In this document: positions 24,737-37,308 of the stretch, in pieces | Layout: the number at the start of each line of letters is the position of its first letter | How positions within the stretch are numbered: the stretch's first letter is position 1 | Origin: Dasyornis broadbenti | Lineage: Eukaryota; Chordata; Aves; Passeriformes; Dasyornithidae | Direction of reading: 5' to 3' | Assembly: GCA_013397935.1 (NCBI GenBank) | Contig: VZRN01011461.1 | Location: forward strand, 4,285,727-4,349,726 | Length of the DNA: 64,000 nt | Notes under the pieces: generated by a model | What the model saw: the letters and a program-made list of their open reading frames with translations, nothing else | Databases searched by the model: none | Told to the model about the DNA's origin: nothing | Made by a program: the position numbers and the translations under genes

Positions 24737-27700
24737 GGTCAGGCATGACCTTTGGCTAAGTAATTTTCATCATAATAATTACCAAACAGAAATAATTTTC
24801 TGCAATGATCATGCCTCCTGGCACTTCCCAGTGTTTCTGAGGTAGCACATTGGGTTTTAACTCCCCTAATCCTACAAAGTCTTAAAAGCACATCCAGTAT
24901 TTTTCAAAACAATATAAAGACTGTGTTCAGATAAAGAAGTTTATGAGTCGCTATGTATCAAAGCACAGGCAGATATTTGCAGAGTTGGTGGTATTTTCTG
25001 CAGAAATGAAGGGAACTCACTACACCTGTGACTCGCTTACTGGAGCTCTGTGCACAGACATGGAACTTCTTTTAACTTCATGTATCCTTAAGTGGGTTAA
25101 AGCAGTGCTAAGGGAGAGACAAAAATCATAGTTAAACAAAAAGGGGAGTAAAAGAGCATGACAATTCCAATAGAAGTGTTGCAAAGATACCAGTAAATAG
25201 CACAGATTTTCTATCACTGCCTGGAATTCCACTAAACCCTCAGCTCAATGTCATTCTGGTGCAGTGTCTCTGGCATCCAGAGCCTGGGAACATTGTGGAA
25301 ATGTTGCTTATTCAGTGTGTTACTAATTCAGAAGGAGTTGTGCCATCCAGTGAATTGCCTTTGCTGACCACTGGTGTCAATAAAGGGGAAGAACCCCGCA
25401 AACTGCCTGGAAACCCAGTTCAGCTCTTTCTTTGCTTAATTCTATAGCTCTGCGTGGTAAGGTGTAACTGGGTTTGTAGTTATTGATTCTTTTGTGAGCA
25501 CTGCAGAAGTTCATGAAGAATATCGAATATTCAACTTGTGTGTCTCTCACTGACTACTGGTAAATGCACATTTTTCACAGTGCTATTGAACACTTGTTTG
25601 ATATCTTGGAAAGCAGAAGTACCCACATATCAGAGTATCCCTCACATGGCCTTTGTTTACTGGGAGCTGGCAGGAATTCTAAGTAGCTAAAATAAGAAAA
25701 GCATGAAGCAGGACCTTATTATTTTTTAGAATCATGGAACCAGTGAAGCATACTAAAGGTCTCAAAAAGCATGGCTTTCAGTCTAAATAACCACGCATCA
25801 TGGTGTAGCGTAAGTAAAGTTCCAACTAAATCTGAATTACAGTATCAGCAAATACCTTTGCCATTTTGTACTGTTCTGATTTTATTATTTTGCTGCATGT
25901 TCTGTTCAAGGATTAACTTGAATAGACTTGAGAAAGTTGATCAGTGCAAAGACACGGCAATTACAGATGAATAAATTACAGGTCTTCTCCAGCTGAATTG
26001 TAGTAAGAGTTGGAAACTCCTGTGTGTGGGGTTCACTGAGTTTTCCCACTGAGACTGTCAGATTTGTTATTGCTAAACAATGCTGTGTGTGCTGTAGGCA
26101 GAAAAAGCTGCAGGGTTGTGTTTAGAATAACAGTGTATTCACAAATAGTACTCAAATAGCTCTGAAATATCACAGTTAGCTGCATCTTCATTCTATTATC
26201 TCACTGCTTCATGCTTCTGAGACCTTCTCCTACCACACTATGAAATCATTCCAAATGTAAGATGATAAATTAATAGAACAAAACAAATCGGAGCCAGTAG
26301 GAGTGCATTTAGCACTAACAAGACCCATCTGAGTTTCACATTTTCTCCTGCTATTTTAAAAAACACGGCTTGTATCAGAACTCATCTTTTTTTTAATTGC
26401 TCTTGCACAAAGCTCTGGGTATTATTTTAAGGGCTAATGGAAAGGAACAGTCTCTCCAATTCTTCACAAAATAATTTTTTTTAAAGTAGGAGGGAAAAAT
26501 GTGAGATGTAAGAAGAAATACGTTTCATATCACCTATGGCAGAAGGAATGGATATTTGGTTTTTAGCATTGCGTCACAATGTACAGGGGTGGCTTTAAAT
26601 AATATTAAATATTTGCAGGAAGTGAGAACTCAAACAAGACACATTAAGAGGTTGGGTGTTTGCTGTTATATTTGAAGAAGCAAATAATTTTCCTATTCTC
26701 TCCCTAAAAATATTGAAGGCTTTTGAATTTTGCTGAGTTTTTTTTTCCTTGGTGTGACAGGAAAACTAATGAAACATCTCTCTTTTGGTAAACATATTTC
26801 TTATCTGCCAATGAACCCCAGCAGCCTGGAAATTAAGGAACTGAGATTCTATTCTTCAAGAGAATAAAAGACCATTAAACTCTGCCTCCTTTACCTGATG
26901 CATATAATGAAATTTTCTGCTAGCAAGCACCAGAGGTGTTTTATTTGCTGATCTGTTCTTTGATTTGATTTCCTAAGATTAAGCAGATTTTACAGAGCAT
27001 TTTTGCTGTTCTTTTGATAATACTTCATCATAGTTCCTTTGCTTGAGGGACTCTAATAGCATCCCTGTGAAGAAATGTTCAAGTCAACTTGAGCATAAGT
27101 GACTTGATTAAGAATACAAGAACGTACAGCATTCACAAAAGTCTTGTATGCACTTACTTGGAGTTACAATATTGTGCTCTCCACATGCAGAGATGCTTTC
27201 CTGTTGTTGAAGGCCACAGAAACATGGAGAGTTCACATGCCCCACTATCTCATGGCAACCAATCCATATGGCTGGATTTTTATGCCTTTTCAGGCAATCT
27301 CAGCAGAGTTTGGAAAGACCTGTAAACTTTAAAGAGCTCAGGTAACAGTCCTGAGGTTTCAAAACTGTCTTTATGTTCTTATACAATCTTCTCAAAATAA
27401 TTTGCTTCATGTTCATTGGCACCATTGAGTTGGTTGGAAAGGGGTTTCATAAAGTCAAAGGAAAATACCACAAAGGAGTGGGAACTGAGGGGTATAAGTA
27501 AGGGGATACGTTTGTCAGTGATACACTTTCTTTCCCTGAAATAGTTAGCCTTTGTTGCAATGCATTCAGCATTGAAATGCTGTGCAGGGAGGAGGCCAAC
27601 GGCAGTGTAGTGGAATTAATAAAACTGATCAGCTCTGCTCTGACATGTTAAATTGGTGCCATTTATTAGAAAATGTTTTCAGTAACTCTTTTCTGTTTCC

Positions 27701-28500
27701 TTGTGAAAGAGAGAAAAGAGGTGATGAAGGAGCCAACTTCTGTCCAAGAGACACTTTATGTTTAGTAATTTGGCCAGATTATAAGCAATTTTGTGCTGAA
27801 TTGAGGATATCTACTGTTTGGTAGGAATAGAAAAGAAAAATGATTGCAGGACTCATTATCTTTAAGTATAAGAATAAATTACTAAGCCCTAAATACATAG
27901 TTACAGATATTAATGGCACTTTAGATTCACTTGCATGTCACTATCTGTGTAAAATTTTTATTAATAGGGTTCTCTTTCTCTACTGGTGACCACTGAAGTC
28001 AAAATTCAGCTTTTTGTGTTCCTCTGCTATTGTTGTCACCTTCTTCAGGTGTTGTAATTTGAGAAGCACAGCTGAGCTTCCAGCAAACTACAGCACTTCA
28101 GCGAGTTCAGACATTCCAACAGTGTCTTAGGGACCCACAGACAAACAAAACAGAATGATAGTGGGGTTAGAGTCAAAGAAGAGTACACAGTGGCAATCTT
28201 TGGGCAAAGATGCAGAGCTCATGAGGAGGCAGCTGCTGGCCAAGCTGTGGGTAGCCTTTGCTCATGCCAATGTGGAGGGCACAGGAGGTGGGGAGGGGGC
28301 TCTGCCCCTGCCTGTGTTGCAGAACAGGCCTGGGGATCTATCTGGGTTGAGCATGTGATCCAAAGTGTTATAAACTATATGGGGTGAACAGAGATGTCTA
28401 CATCTGCTACGTGATTGTGTTTTGTTTGTATTTAATTATTTTTGCAGTAATTATGAGTGCTTGCTCATTCCTTGTGAACTTGATGATCAGTTAGGAATAA

Positions 28501-28523
28501 TGAAGGAATAATGTATTCCTTCA
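28501..28523. repeat. 9-bp perfect inverted repeat (hairpin)
   Basis: TGAAGGAAT (28501-28509) and ATTCCTTCA (28515-28523) are exact reverse complements separated by 5 nt. The stem does not extend outward. It is too short for a microRNA precursor. Confidence 0.88.
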
Positions 28524-31500
28524 CAGACTAAATGAACTGAAATTAGGCTTTCACAGTAGCTGAGCATAAGGTATAGATTAAGCAAAACAATACAGTTCAC
28601 GTCCTATGTATGTTTAATTTCTTTCCCTGAATGTTAGTTTATGTAAAACTGCAGTTATCTCCATTGAAATGTCCCCGAAAAAATTGTGAAGAGGAGTAAA
28701 AAAAAAATATTCCAGCAGGAGTATATTAATAATCTTGATTATCAGACTGAAAGTGTGAAAATTTTAGAAGTCAAAAGCTCTTTTTTCCCCCTAATTTGGA
28801 ACATAAGTATGAACAATTGATTTGGATCTTGTAAGCCTTTATAAATACTGAAGGTTTTCTTGAATGGGTGCAGTGAGCTTAGTTTCAGAGGCAACTGATA
28901 AGAGGTTTATATTCTATGAGTAAATGCTTGTTAGTTACAAACTACTTTTCAGAACCAGAAAAGATTATATTTCAGACACGAACATTTCACTGTGCCTCTT
29001 CTGACTTTTACTAAGTATTATATATGGATGTTGATTTTTGAAATATGTGAGAAATACTGGTTTGATCTTGTCATTTAATTTCAGAAATGCTCAATAACTG
29101 AGTTCCTGGTTGCTGCATTACCTTGGAACCATTTCTGGATCTCTCTGTCTTAGGCTCAGAAGATTTGGGTATTATTTTGGTATTTTAAGTTACACTGCTG
29201 TGGTTTGCAGAGCTTAGGAGTTGTTTTAAGTCTGGAAACAGATAAACCTAGTTAGAAAGGAAGACTTAGATTGGAGAGTGATCCCATTCTGGTAAATGCT
29301 TGATCACATCTTCAAACAAAAGTAAATATTCAAATCGTTATAATTGAGAGCTCAAATACAGTGGCAGCAGTTGTTCCCTGTACAAGAGACTGGCAGTTTG
29401 GGCTTCTAACAGCTCCAGCCAGCATGTATTGGTCTTACTGGGAAAGGTGAATAAAGTCCTGTTGGCTTCAGATCGATTAGGGATGGCCCTATTTGAGAAG
29501 GTATTTAAGCCCTTTTAATGTGTTTTTCTTCATAGCATTCTTGATATAATGTATACGTGTATAATAGTGTGTATACATGACAGACTAATGCTGTGCCTGG
29601 TTTGGGTGTTTCGTGTAGGAGAGTCTGGAGGGGTCAGAGGACAAATCCTGGTCCTGCCCTGCTCCAGGGGAAACTGGCCAACAGAGTGGGAAAGTGGATC
29701 CTCCTGCAGAGGAGTGGCTGTGCATTCTCAGCTCAGAGAGTTTTCTGCAGCATCCTGGAGCAGAAGGTGTTGGGGGAGAGCCAGAATGAGGTAAGGAGTG
29801 CAGAAGATGATTGGGAGCAGCTCTTAGAAAAGCTGAGTGCAGGTCACAGACAAGCCTTAGAGGTGATGGCAGAGGGCACTTTCCATATACAGTAATCAAG
29901 AAAGAACTGGTAGAGCTCACAGGAACCCAAGAAGCCATGGAAATACGTTGGATTGGAAAGGATGACTGAGGCCCGGGCTTTATCCAGCAATGATTTAACT
30001 GGAGAGTGGATGTGTAACGAGTCCTTTTATTTTAACCTGGTTTTCCCACCTCAGAGTTCCTCTACTCAGGAATTCTAGCCTATTTTAATCTACTTTCAAA
30101 TAACATTCAATTCTGTATTTTTACAATGTAGTGTGTTTACTTTAAAAGAAAGCAGATTCATCTCATAGCCTTGGCTAACTTGGGATCCAATGGAAAGTGC
30201 CTATTAGTGGGAGGATTTGAGTAATCATTTTCCATTATATGAATCAAAGTAACTCTAAAGTCTGAAGAGCCCAAACAGAGAAAAAAAGGCCCTGGGTGGT
30301 GACTGAAGATCAGCTTTGTGATTTTGTTAATTTCTGTGCCAGTAAATCCAAAACTGTGCCAGGGCAAGAGTAGAGACTTTCCTTTTCAAAGCCAGTTTGA
30401 AAAAGTCCATGATTAAAGACTAACTTTCAGGCTCTTGTCAATAGTTCCAAAATTAAGTTTGTCTTAACATTTTATAAAATGCTAATGATAAGCTATTTAT
30501 TGTGTGGAAAATGTCAGTTTATTTCTTACTTTCTTCTTTTGATCTAATACTTCCTGATGTGCTGAAGTCTCAGCATTTACGTCTCTGCAGTGATTATCCA
30601 GGGGAAAGCTGTAGCTGTGGAGAGGGGAGATGTACAAGGATGAGGTGCAGCACCTGTGGAACTGGTTGAGGGGTACAGTGGGCCCTGAAATGAAGAAGCT
30701 CTTTGTAACTTTGATCTGGTATCACAGCGGAATGTTTATTGCTGATTTATGTGTTAGGTATGTTGCACAGTTCCAGCTTAAGGCCAAGAGCAGGTAAGAT
30801 TAAATGACGGGATAGGCGGAGAGAAGAGGCTGGGAACAAAGGAATGGCTTCAGGGCAGGAGAAGGCTGTCTCTCCAAGAGGCTCTGGTTGGTTGTGCCGT
30901 TTTGTTCCTGCACACCCAGGACAGGGCTGAGTAACTGTATTAGTGAAGAGAGACATTGCTTTAGTGCAGCCCAGGGAGAGGAGCTGACATTGGAAAAGCT
31001 GGATTTTGCCCTGGCTTACTGAGTGTTGGTAAAGGAAGAGGGAAATGCAGCCTGGACTCTTGTATATATGGCACCTGAATTCCATATTTGGTTTCAGTGA
31101 ACATTTCACCATTAAGCCAAAGGGGAGCAGTGTTGATGAGCACTGAAAATTCCTTCTTGTGTTCCAGCCTGGCTGGTGTGTTTGTGATCAGAGGAATACC
31201 CTGTAGAACAGGAGGTTAAAGGCACACAGGCAGAAGTAAAAGATCAGAGCTCACCCACAGAGCTGTTGGATAGAAGACTGCTCCTCACTTTTGAAAGTTT
31301 AAATCTCTATCTGCAACATATTTTTCAAGCTAAATCTCTGTAGCTTGTTATTGATTAAAAAATAATTTCAGGGCAAATAAGAATTTTCAGCTAACTTACT
31401 GTTAACCATAAAACTCTACACAGGATTTTGTCTGTTGTGAGAAAACATGGGTAGGTAAGATTTTAATATTTACATTCTGTTAAGAACTCCACTAAGATCT

Positions 31501-31606
31501 GTTTAAAACATCCCAAATAGCAGTTCCAGGAGAAAATGGATCTTTCTGTAAAAATTCAGTGTTAGAAGTGGTCCCAAATGGATCAAAAAATGTTGGGGCA
31601 AGACTT

Positions 31607-31614
31607 NNNNNNNN
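31607..31614. other. Assembly gap (8 N)
   Basis: Eight unknown bases. The flanks show no repeat that would explain the gap. The true missing length may differ from eight. Confidence 0.99.
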
Positions 31615-32629
31615 TCTCATTAAGGCTTTTTTAAGGACTCAGTCATAAAATCATCATCAAACTTGAAACACCCAAAAGCTGAATTCAGGCATAAACCATC
31701 TTTTAGTGGATCTTTAGGAATCCTTCTGTTGATAATAATATCTAATTTACTGACAGGGAAGTAAGTAATGCATCATCCTCTTCTTTGTTTTCCAGTTGCC
31801 AGAGTATGGCTAGTGGTAAATACTTAAATAAATTCTAAAACAAATAATTGTAGATAAAAGTCTCTCACTATTTTCATGATAGACACGCACATATCCCAGC
31901 TGCATTTCTATAAATAGCATTTAGTATCAGAAACAAACTTAAATCCTGCTTTTGACTAACAATTATTATTCTGTAGGAAATTTTAAGCAACGAATAGATT
32001 TTTTTTTTTTTTCTGTTTAAAGAGTACGTGTAAGAGCTGAAGTGGCATGTATCTCTTACAGAAAGCTTGACTTAATTTAATGGAATTATTTCCTAATGCT
32101 CAACAGCTGCCCTCAAACCACAGGTTATCGATTCATCAGGAAGAGTAACCCCATGATTAACCCTGGTCTGCTGAGAGCCGACCTGCCCTTGGCTGTAAGT
32201 CCCTGTTAAAACCAGGTGAACAGAAGTTATGGAAGGACAATAGTCTCGTAGGTATTTTCCTTGCTGAGCTTGTCCATATTTCCCCAGGCCCTGCCTCAGA
32301 GAGGGGTGATGGTGTGTGCCAAGCGCAGGACCTGCAGCTTCCTGGACACACTCCCCAGGAAACTTCCATTGACAGGGAGCTCGGAAAGTTACCTGACTTG
32401 GAAGTCTGATCAGGCTGCTTTGGGTCTAGTTCTGACAAGTCTTAAATACCTCCAAGGCCTGGGCCAGTGTTTGGCTGCCCTCCTATAAACCTTGTTTTTG
32501 TGTGTGTCTGGTTGTACCTCTCTCTGCTGTGTTTTGTCACCATTGACCTTTCTCCAGTTTCTGGGAAGAGTCTGGCTTTGATTTCCCATCTCCAAGCGGT
32601 CTGTGTGCTCCAGCCAGGCTTGGCTCCAG

Positions 32630-32955
32630 GATGCCAAAGTCTGTGCCGTCTTGGGGGACGCACAGCTGCAGGCAGAGGCGGGGCAGAGCCCTTCCCGTGC
32701 CCCAGGCAAGAGAAGGCTCGGCATTCCCGGCCCGAGCTCCCGCTAGCTCTGTAGTGTGCATGCACTGCCCCAAGGGCGCACCGCTGGTACATGTTCCTCC
32801 TTCCCTCACTCAGCCCCAAGGGCGCACCGCTGGTACATGTTCCTCCTTCCCTCACTCAGCCCCAGCAGAGGCGTCTCGCCCTCTTTGGGAAGGAGTGCTA
32901 ACCCAGGAGTGACCAGGCTTGTCACGCCTCTTATCCTCCGCTGTCTGGATGGCTG
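32630..32955. other. CpG-richer stretch
   Basis: Within about 320 bp I count roughly 17 CpG dinucleotides, for example in GGGGGACGCACAG, CAGAGGCGGGGCAG, TTCCCGGCCCGAGC and AGGCGTCTCGCC. The surrounding kilobases have very few. It contains the 46-bp tandem duplication at 32767-32864. It could be a minor CpG island or the remnant of a GC-rich retroelement; I recognise neither a promoter nor a known repeat family. Confidence 0.5.
32767..32864. repeat. 46-bp exact tandem duplication
   Basis: Two identical 46-bp units (32767-32812 and 32813-32858) begin GCCCCAAGGGCGCACCGCTG and end TCCCTCACTCA. The first 6 bp of a third unit (GCCCCA) follow. Perfect identity implies a recent duplication or ongoing copy-number change. 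The unit length is not a multiple of three, so any frame crossing it shifts from copy to copy, which argues against coding use. Confidence 0.95.
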
Positions 32956-34682
32956 GGATCCCTGAAAAACTCCCTTCCAGAGTGAGGGATCTCAGTGTGC
33001 TCTTGGACTTGTTCAGAGGACGTTTGTAGCAGGAGGAGGCAGGAACAAAAGAGTGCCTTTCATCCGAAACATATAGTGCTTTTGAACACTCGAGCAGTGT
33101 TTGAACAACACAAGTGGCCACTTGCTGCAGTATAAGGAAGTGTTTGAAGGATCGAATGCTGATTGTCTGAGCTATCCATGAGCCTTATTCTCACTCACTT
33201 AAAAAAAAGAAGTGCTATAAGCCCACATTATGACCTCTGGTAATTTTTTAAAAAGCTCTCCACTTTCCCCATGACACAGGCTTTCCCCCCATTACAACAG
33301 ACATTAGCAGCTAACCAGAGTAGTGCTAAGCTGGCTGAGGCTGATTTTCTTTTCTGGAGATTTTCATCAGATGAAGGGGGTTAGACTACCAGGAAGACGC
33401 TGATTGTTTCCAGTGCCCCATTTCTTTTTTTCCCTACTCAGTGGGTGATCAGAATAGAGAGCTATCTTACCAGATGCAATATTGTCAGATAGAGGAATAC
33501 TTAACTAGCAATACTTCTCTAGTTAAACAAAAGTGTAGTTATAGCCAAGCATATTCTTTACTCCCACACATTCTGTATTTTTCATTAGGTTTATTCATAG
33601 TTTTACCATTGACAGAGAAATAACTTTAAACATTCTTCCATATAGGAAACAAATGGTCTAATTGTGGCTTCCTGAGCAGGCAGGCTTTGTTTATTGAGTT
33701 TTAAACGTGTTATATAACTCCTCTTATCATACATTTAGGAATTCAAAGGCAGGTTTCTAGCCTGAAGGTCTCTGTTAACATCCTATTTTCTCTTGTATTT
33801 TTCCTACCTCCAGTTTCCAACTTTGTGGCACTATTAATACTCCATCAATAATTTTAGCCCCTCTCTTCCGATAACAACAAAACCTAACTTTTATGATAGG
33901 GGATATTTTCCACTATGTAAACCCTCTGTATGGTATAACCAATTTATTATTAATATTCAGTGACAGCATAGAGCAATTAATAATTAGGGCTTCCCATTGG
34001 AAATTTAAAATAAGTATATTGAAATCCACTATCACGGGTTTGTATCCTTTCAGAGGAGGATACTTGCTTATCAAGTTCTGTATCCTTTCAGAACAGATTT
34101 GTACAAACTGTTATAGCAGAGTGCACTTGCATTATTTGCAATCAGCAGTATTTTGAATGTGAAGAATCAGAATCCTTTGTACTTTGATCAAATCAGTGGA
34201 CACATCTTTGCTAAGAAAGCCTTCTAGTTTCATTTTTTAAGTCTACCTGACAGCAGTACCTGTTTCTTTGGTAGCTACAGCCCATCTCTACAGGAGCACC
34301 TTTTGCTGTTACCCCCACCAGACCCATCGCTTCAGCTTCCATGTATTCCCATGCCTCCAAGCAGAGACTTTTGATCTGCCACCTGCAGGCTCAGCCTTCT
34401 CCTCAGACTCCCATAATACCTGCAAAAGATACTTGTGCAGCTAAAATCAGGTTTGTAACTTTAAGTCAATCAAATCTGTGAAAAGGAAAAGCAAGAGTGA
34501 TGCTTTTCCAGCAGTGATGTAAGAGAAAGACTAAAGCTGGGTTGCCAAAGCTACAAAGCTGCTTTGTTCTTTGTGCAAGTTGCAAGAGACTTTTCTAAGA
34601 CCTTTTGCCTAAGGGAGAGTGCAGCCCTTACCCCCAGGTTGAATCACCGGAGCCCTGCTCTGCCAGTGCTGTTCTGAAGTTC

Positions 34683-34687
34683 CTGGA
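34683..34687. repeat. Target-site duplication, left (CTGGA)
   Basis: The five bases immediately left of the LTR are identical to those immediately right of it (35827-35831). Five bp is the spacing expected for an ERVL-type integrase. Confidence 0.88.
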
Positions 34688-34873
34688 TGTGTTGGTTTTG
34701 CTTGGCCCAGTTTTTGCTAGTGGGGGGCCCCACAAAAATGGCTTGCATGAGAAGCTTTTCGAAGCTTTCACCGTATCCAGCAGAGCCAATCCCTGATGGC
34801 TCTGAAGATGATGGACATGCTGCTGGCCAAGGCTGGGCCAATTAGAGATGTTGGTTACGCCTCTGTGATAACA

Positions 34874-34880
34874 TATTTAA
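34874..34880 (+). promoter_or_regulatory. TATA-like box of the LTR
   Basis: TATTTAAGAAG lies about 187 bp into the LTR. The equivalent TATATTTAAGAAG is found about 183 bp into the second LTR copy, so the position is conserved between copies. Probable core promoter of the ancestral retrovirus; current activity is unknown. Confidence 0.65.
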
Positions 34881-35124
34881 GAAGAGATCAAGACGGTTGG
34901 GGCACACTTTTTTAGCCGGAGGAGGAGGAGGTGAGAATATGTGAGGGAAAACAACATGGAGACACCAAGGTCAGTGGAGAAGCTGGGGGAGGGGGTGCTT
35001 CAGGTGCCGGAGCCAAGATTCCTCTGCAGGCCATGGTGATAACCATGGTGAAGCAGGGGATGCCCCTGCAGCCCATGGGGTCCATGTGAGATGCTGAGAT
35101 CCACTTGCAGCCTGTGGGGAGGTG

Positions 35125-35300
35125 CCCACAGGAGCGAGTGGATACCTGGAGGAGGCCGTGGTCCAGTGGGAGACCCGGTGGAGAAACAGGCCTTGCAGAC
35201 TGAACTGAGTATCCCACACTGGAGTGGGTGGGTGCCTGAGAGAGACTGTGGTCCAGCAGGAGTCCCAGTAAAGAGAAAAAGCCTTGCTCCCAAGATGGAA
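35125..35300 (+). repeat. 88-bp imperfect tandem repeat inside the LTR
   Basis: A unit beginning CCCACAGGAGCGAGTGG (35125) is repeated beginning CCCACACTGGAGTGGGTGG (35213). Both units continue through GTGGTCCAG and end near AGGCCTT/AAGCCTT plus about 25 bp. The units have diverged, so the array is old or was already variable in the source element. The second LTR copy lacks most of this array. Confidence 0.75.
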
Positions 35301-35642
35301 TGGCCTGGCCTCGGAGGTCTGTACCTCGTGGATGAGGGACTCCATGCTGCAGCAGTTTTGGGAAGACTGTTTGCCCATGGGGGCAGCTCACGTTGCGGTA
35401 GGTTCGGGCAGACTGCTGCTTGTGAGATTGGGACCCACGGCTACGCAGAGGAAAAGACTCCTCTCCCCTGAGCAGTGGAAGAAGATCTGGGTGATGAGCT
35501 GACCTACCCGCTCCCCACCCCCCACCACCCCATGCCTTGTCCCCCTGTGCAGCTGCTGGGAAGGAGGGAGGGGGTTGAGCGGAGAAATGGTGTCTTTAAA
35601 GGTTTTATTTCACCTCTCATTTACTCCTCTGACTCTGTTAGC

Positions 35643-35648
35643 AATAAA
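35643..35648 (+). terminator. LTR polyadenylation signal AATAAA
   Basis: AATAAA with a downstream GT-rich stretch (CTGTTTTGCCCTGAGTGTGT), 178 bp before the LTR end. The second LTR copy has the same hexamer at the equivalent place. It would end retroviral or read-through transcripts. Confidence 0.7.
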
Positions 35649-35826
35649 TCACTTTGAAACTTTTTAAGTCACCTGTTTTGCCCTGAGTGTGTCTTCTCCT
35701 GGTTCCTTATCTCAACTCATAAGCCCTGGGTGTGTTAATTAGTCTTCTCTGCCCAACTGTGGCAGGAGAGAGCGAGTGAGTAGATCTTGTAGGTGTCTGG
35801 CATTTTGCCAGGGTCAAACCATGACA

Positions 35827-35831
35827 CTGGA
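35827..35831. repeat. Target-site duplication, right (CTGGA)
   Basis: Matches the five bases left of the LTR at 34683-34687 exactly. Confidence 0.88.
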
Positions 35832-37308
35832 GTACAAGGACTTATGGCAAAGACTGCATTTTCTCTTAGTTTGGTGCAGTGCAGCTTTGGGAGGGGAAAA
35901 TAGTGTAGTTTGCTACATAAATTGTAGGGTTTGGTGGGGAGCTCTGACAGCAAAGCTTTTTATGTGTCCCTGATCACCACTGTGTTTCCAGGAGGATGTG
36001 AAAGTTTACAGGAAGCATCAGGAAGGGATGTTTACTGTCACACTTAATAAAGCTCCGAAGATAAAAAACATGCAGTGCTAGTTGTGGCAATTACTCGCTG
36101 GAAATGTGCCCCTTTTATCCTGGGTTTTGTGCTATTTCTGTTATGTGTAAGCTTTCCATCATGTAATTTGGATTCCTGAAACCCAGCGTAGGGGCTCTCT
36201 GATTTAGTTATGTTGTTGATGAAGGTGTGATTGCTTAACTTCTTTATCTGACTTTTTTTATTCTTTCACTTCATGCCTGGATTTCTGACAAAATTTTAAA
36301 TAGTGAATAATGAATTAAGCAAGATGTTTGGCTGTACTAAATGTTGCAGTATCTTTTGGGACGCAGAAAAACTGCACACATACTGAACTCAGGCTTCAGT
36401 TAGAGACTTGTGTGGATGGCAGAATATACCTATCTGAAGTGCAAAAGCCAAGGACCTATATAGTGGTAAAACTCATCCTTTCCAGAACCAAAGAGAACTG
36501 TAGCTATGTATTCCACTACCTGTCTTCTGCAAGAGAAAATTAACTTCTTGGGCTTATTTCTTGTCTTATAATTCACAAGTTTTGTGTCCAAAAAAGGTAA
36601 TGGAAGCTCTTTACCCAATAACAGTATGTTTATGTTACATGCATTAGAACAAGCTAGGTTGTCTCTTGCAAACATCTAAATGCACACTACCTTCAGCCTA
36701 ACAAGGGGGCTAGAAGGTAGTTTAGAATATAAGTAATGGATACAAACTAAAAAATACAATTGGTAAAACGACAAACTAGGAATCAGTTTTGCTGAAGACC
36801 ACTTAAAATGGAAGGAGTTTTTTAATTAACCCAAAAAAAGGTTTGGATCCCGGATAAACTGCTGTCAGTTCTTATTCTAGCACCACTTTGGATCCCTTCC
36901 AGCTTTGGAGCGGGCAAGGCTTCTTACTTGGAAATTCATCAGCAACCACTGTTTTTTAAACTCTAAACTCTGTTTGATATGCTGTCAGTTAATTTCCACG
37001 TGGGTTATATATTACATGCTGTTTTGAAAGTGCAACTCTGATTGCAACCTGCACCAAGTGTAGGGGCATTAGACTGTCCTCTCCCTTTGTCCAGGACTTG
37101 CCTGGAGTATGCGTTGTTTTCATTTGATCCTGTGTGGCTGTGGGTGCATGGGATAGCCTTCAGCTTTGTGGTTTCCAGGAAGGATTAACTGATGCTTTGG
37201 TTTGTTGTATTTAGTTGAGGAATTAAGATATCACCACTATTTCTAACAGATGAAATAAATTTTCTTCCTGTCTTCATGTACTGCAGGTGATTGCAAATTC
37301 TTCCTGAA

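Larger units (their letters stand above)
21613..31606. other. Non-coding AT-rich unique DNA
   Basis: Ten kilobases with no recognisable exon. Simple repeats are listed separately. 22080-22400 and 29585-29940 are slightly GC-richer. The latter has a 100-codon open frame (29593-29895, +) overlapped by a 117-codon frame on the other strand, with no domain in either. A weak resemblance to a CR1 tail at 25727 (AGAATCATGGAACC) was not convincing. Several AATAAA hexamers occur, as expected in AT-rich DNA, without gene context. Confidence 0.7.
31615..34682. other. Non-coding DNA with one CpG-richer stretch
   Basis: No coding gene was recognised. A T-run lies near 31999-32011. 32157-32960 is GC-richer than its surroundings and has many overlapping chance frames on both strands. 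It includes a GTAAGT donor-like site near 32197 and a pyrimidine-rich acceptor-like TTTCCCCAG near 32279-32288, but without any recognisable exon. A 14-bp direct repeat (TGTATCCTTTCAGA) occurs at 34041-34054 and 34079-34092. The rest is AT-rich and featureless to my reading. Confidence 0.68.
34688..35826 (+). mobile_element. Solo LTR, avian ERVL-like, 1139 bp
   Basis: This is a long terminal repeat of an endogenous retrovirus left after LTR-LTR recombination. It starts TGTGTTGGTTTTG and ends GGTCAAACCATGACA, that is TG...CA with short imperfect terminal inverted repeats, and is bounded by CTGGA on both sides. A TATA-like TATTTAA lies at 34874-34880 and a polyadenylation signal AATAAA at 35643-35648. 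The middle (about 34970-35300) is GC-rich and built of imperfect tandem units around GCAG...CCATGG and GGAGCGAGTGG...CCGTGGTCCAG, as in avian ERVL LTRs that I recall. No gag, pol or env sequence adjoins either end. The longest open frames in the window lie here antisense (34912-35391) and are not genes. The related copy is at 40536-41376. Confidence 0.9.

Noticed and set aside
25727..25790. A reverse CR1 3' end starting AGAATCATGGAACC
   Set aside because: Only the first dozen bases resemble CR1; the expected TTGGAAGGGACC block is missing.
29593..29938. Overlapping 100- and 117-codon frames on opposite strands as a possible exon
   Set aside because: No recognisable domain, no matching splice sites with a continued frame, and the frames are equally open on both strands, as expected for locally GC-richer non-coding DNA.
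32442..32855. 137-codon frame with a repeated peptide
   Set aside because: The repetition comes from the 46-bp DNA duplication, whose length is not a multiple of three, so the frame shifts between copies. No family resemblance.
34912..35391. 159-codon open frame on the minus strand, the longest in the window
   Set aside because: It lies antisense in the GC-rich, repeat-built middle of a solo LTR and has other long frames overlapping it in different phases. It is an artefact of composition and not a retroviral gene.
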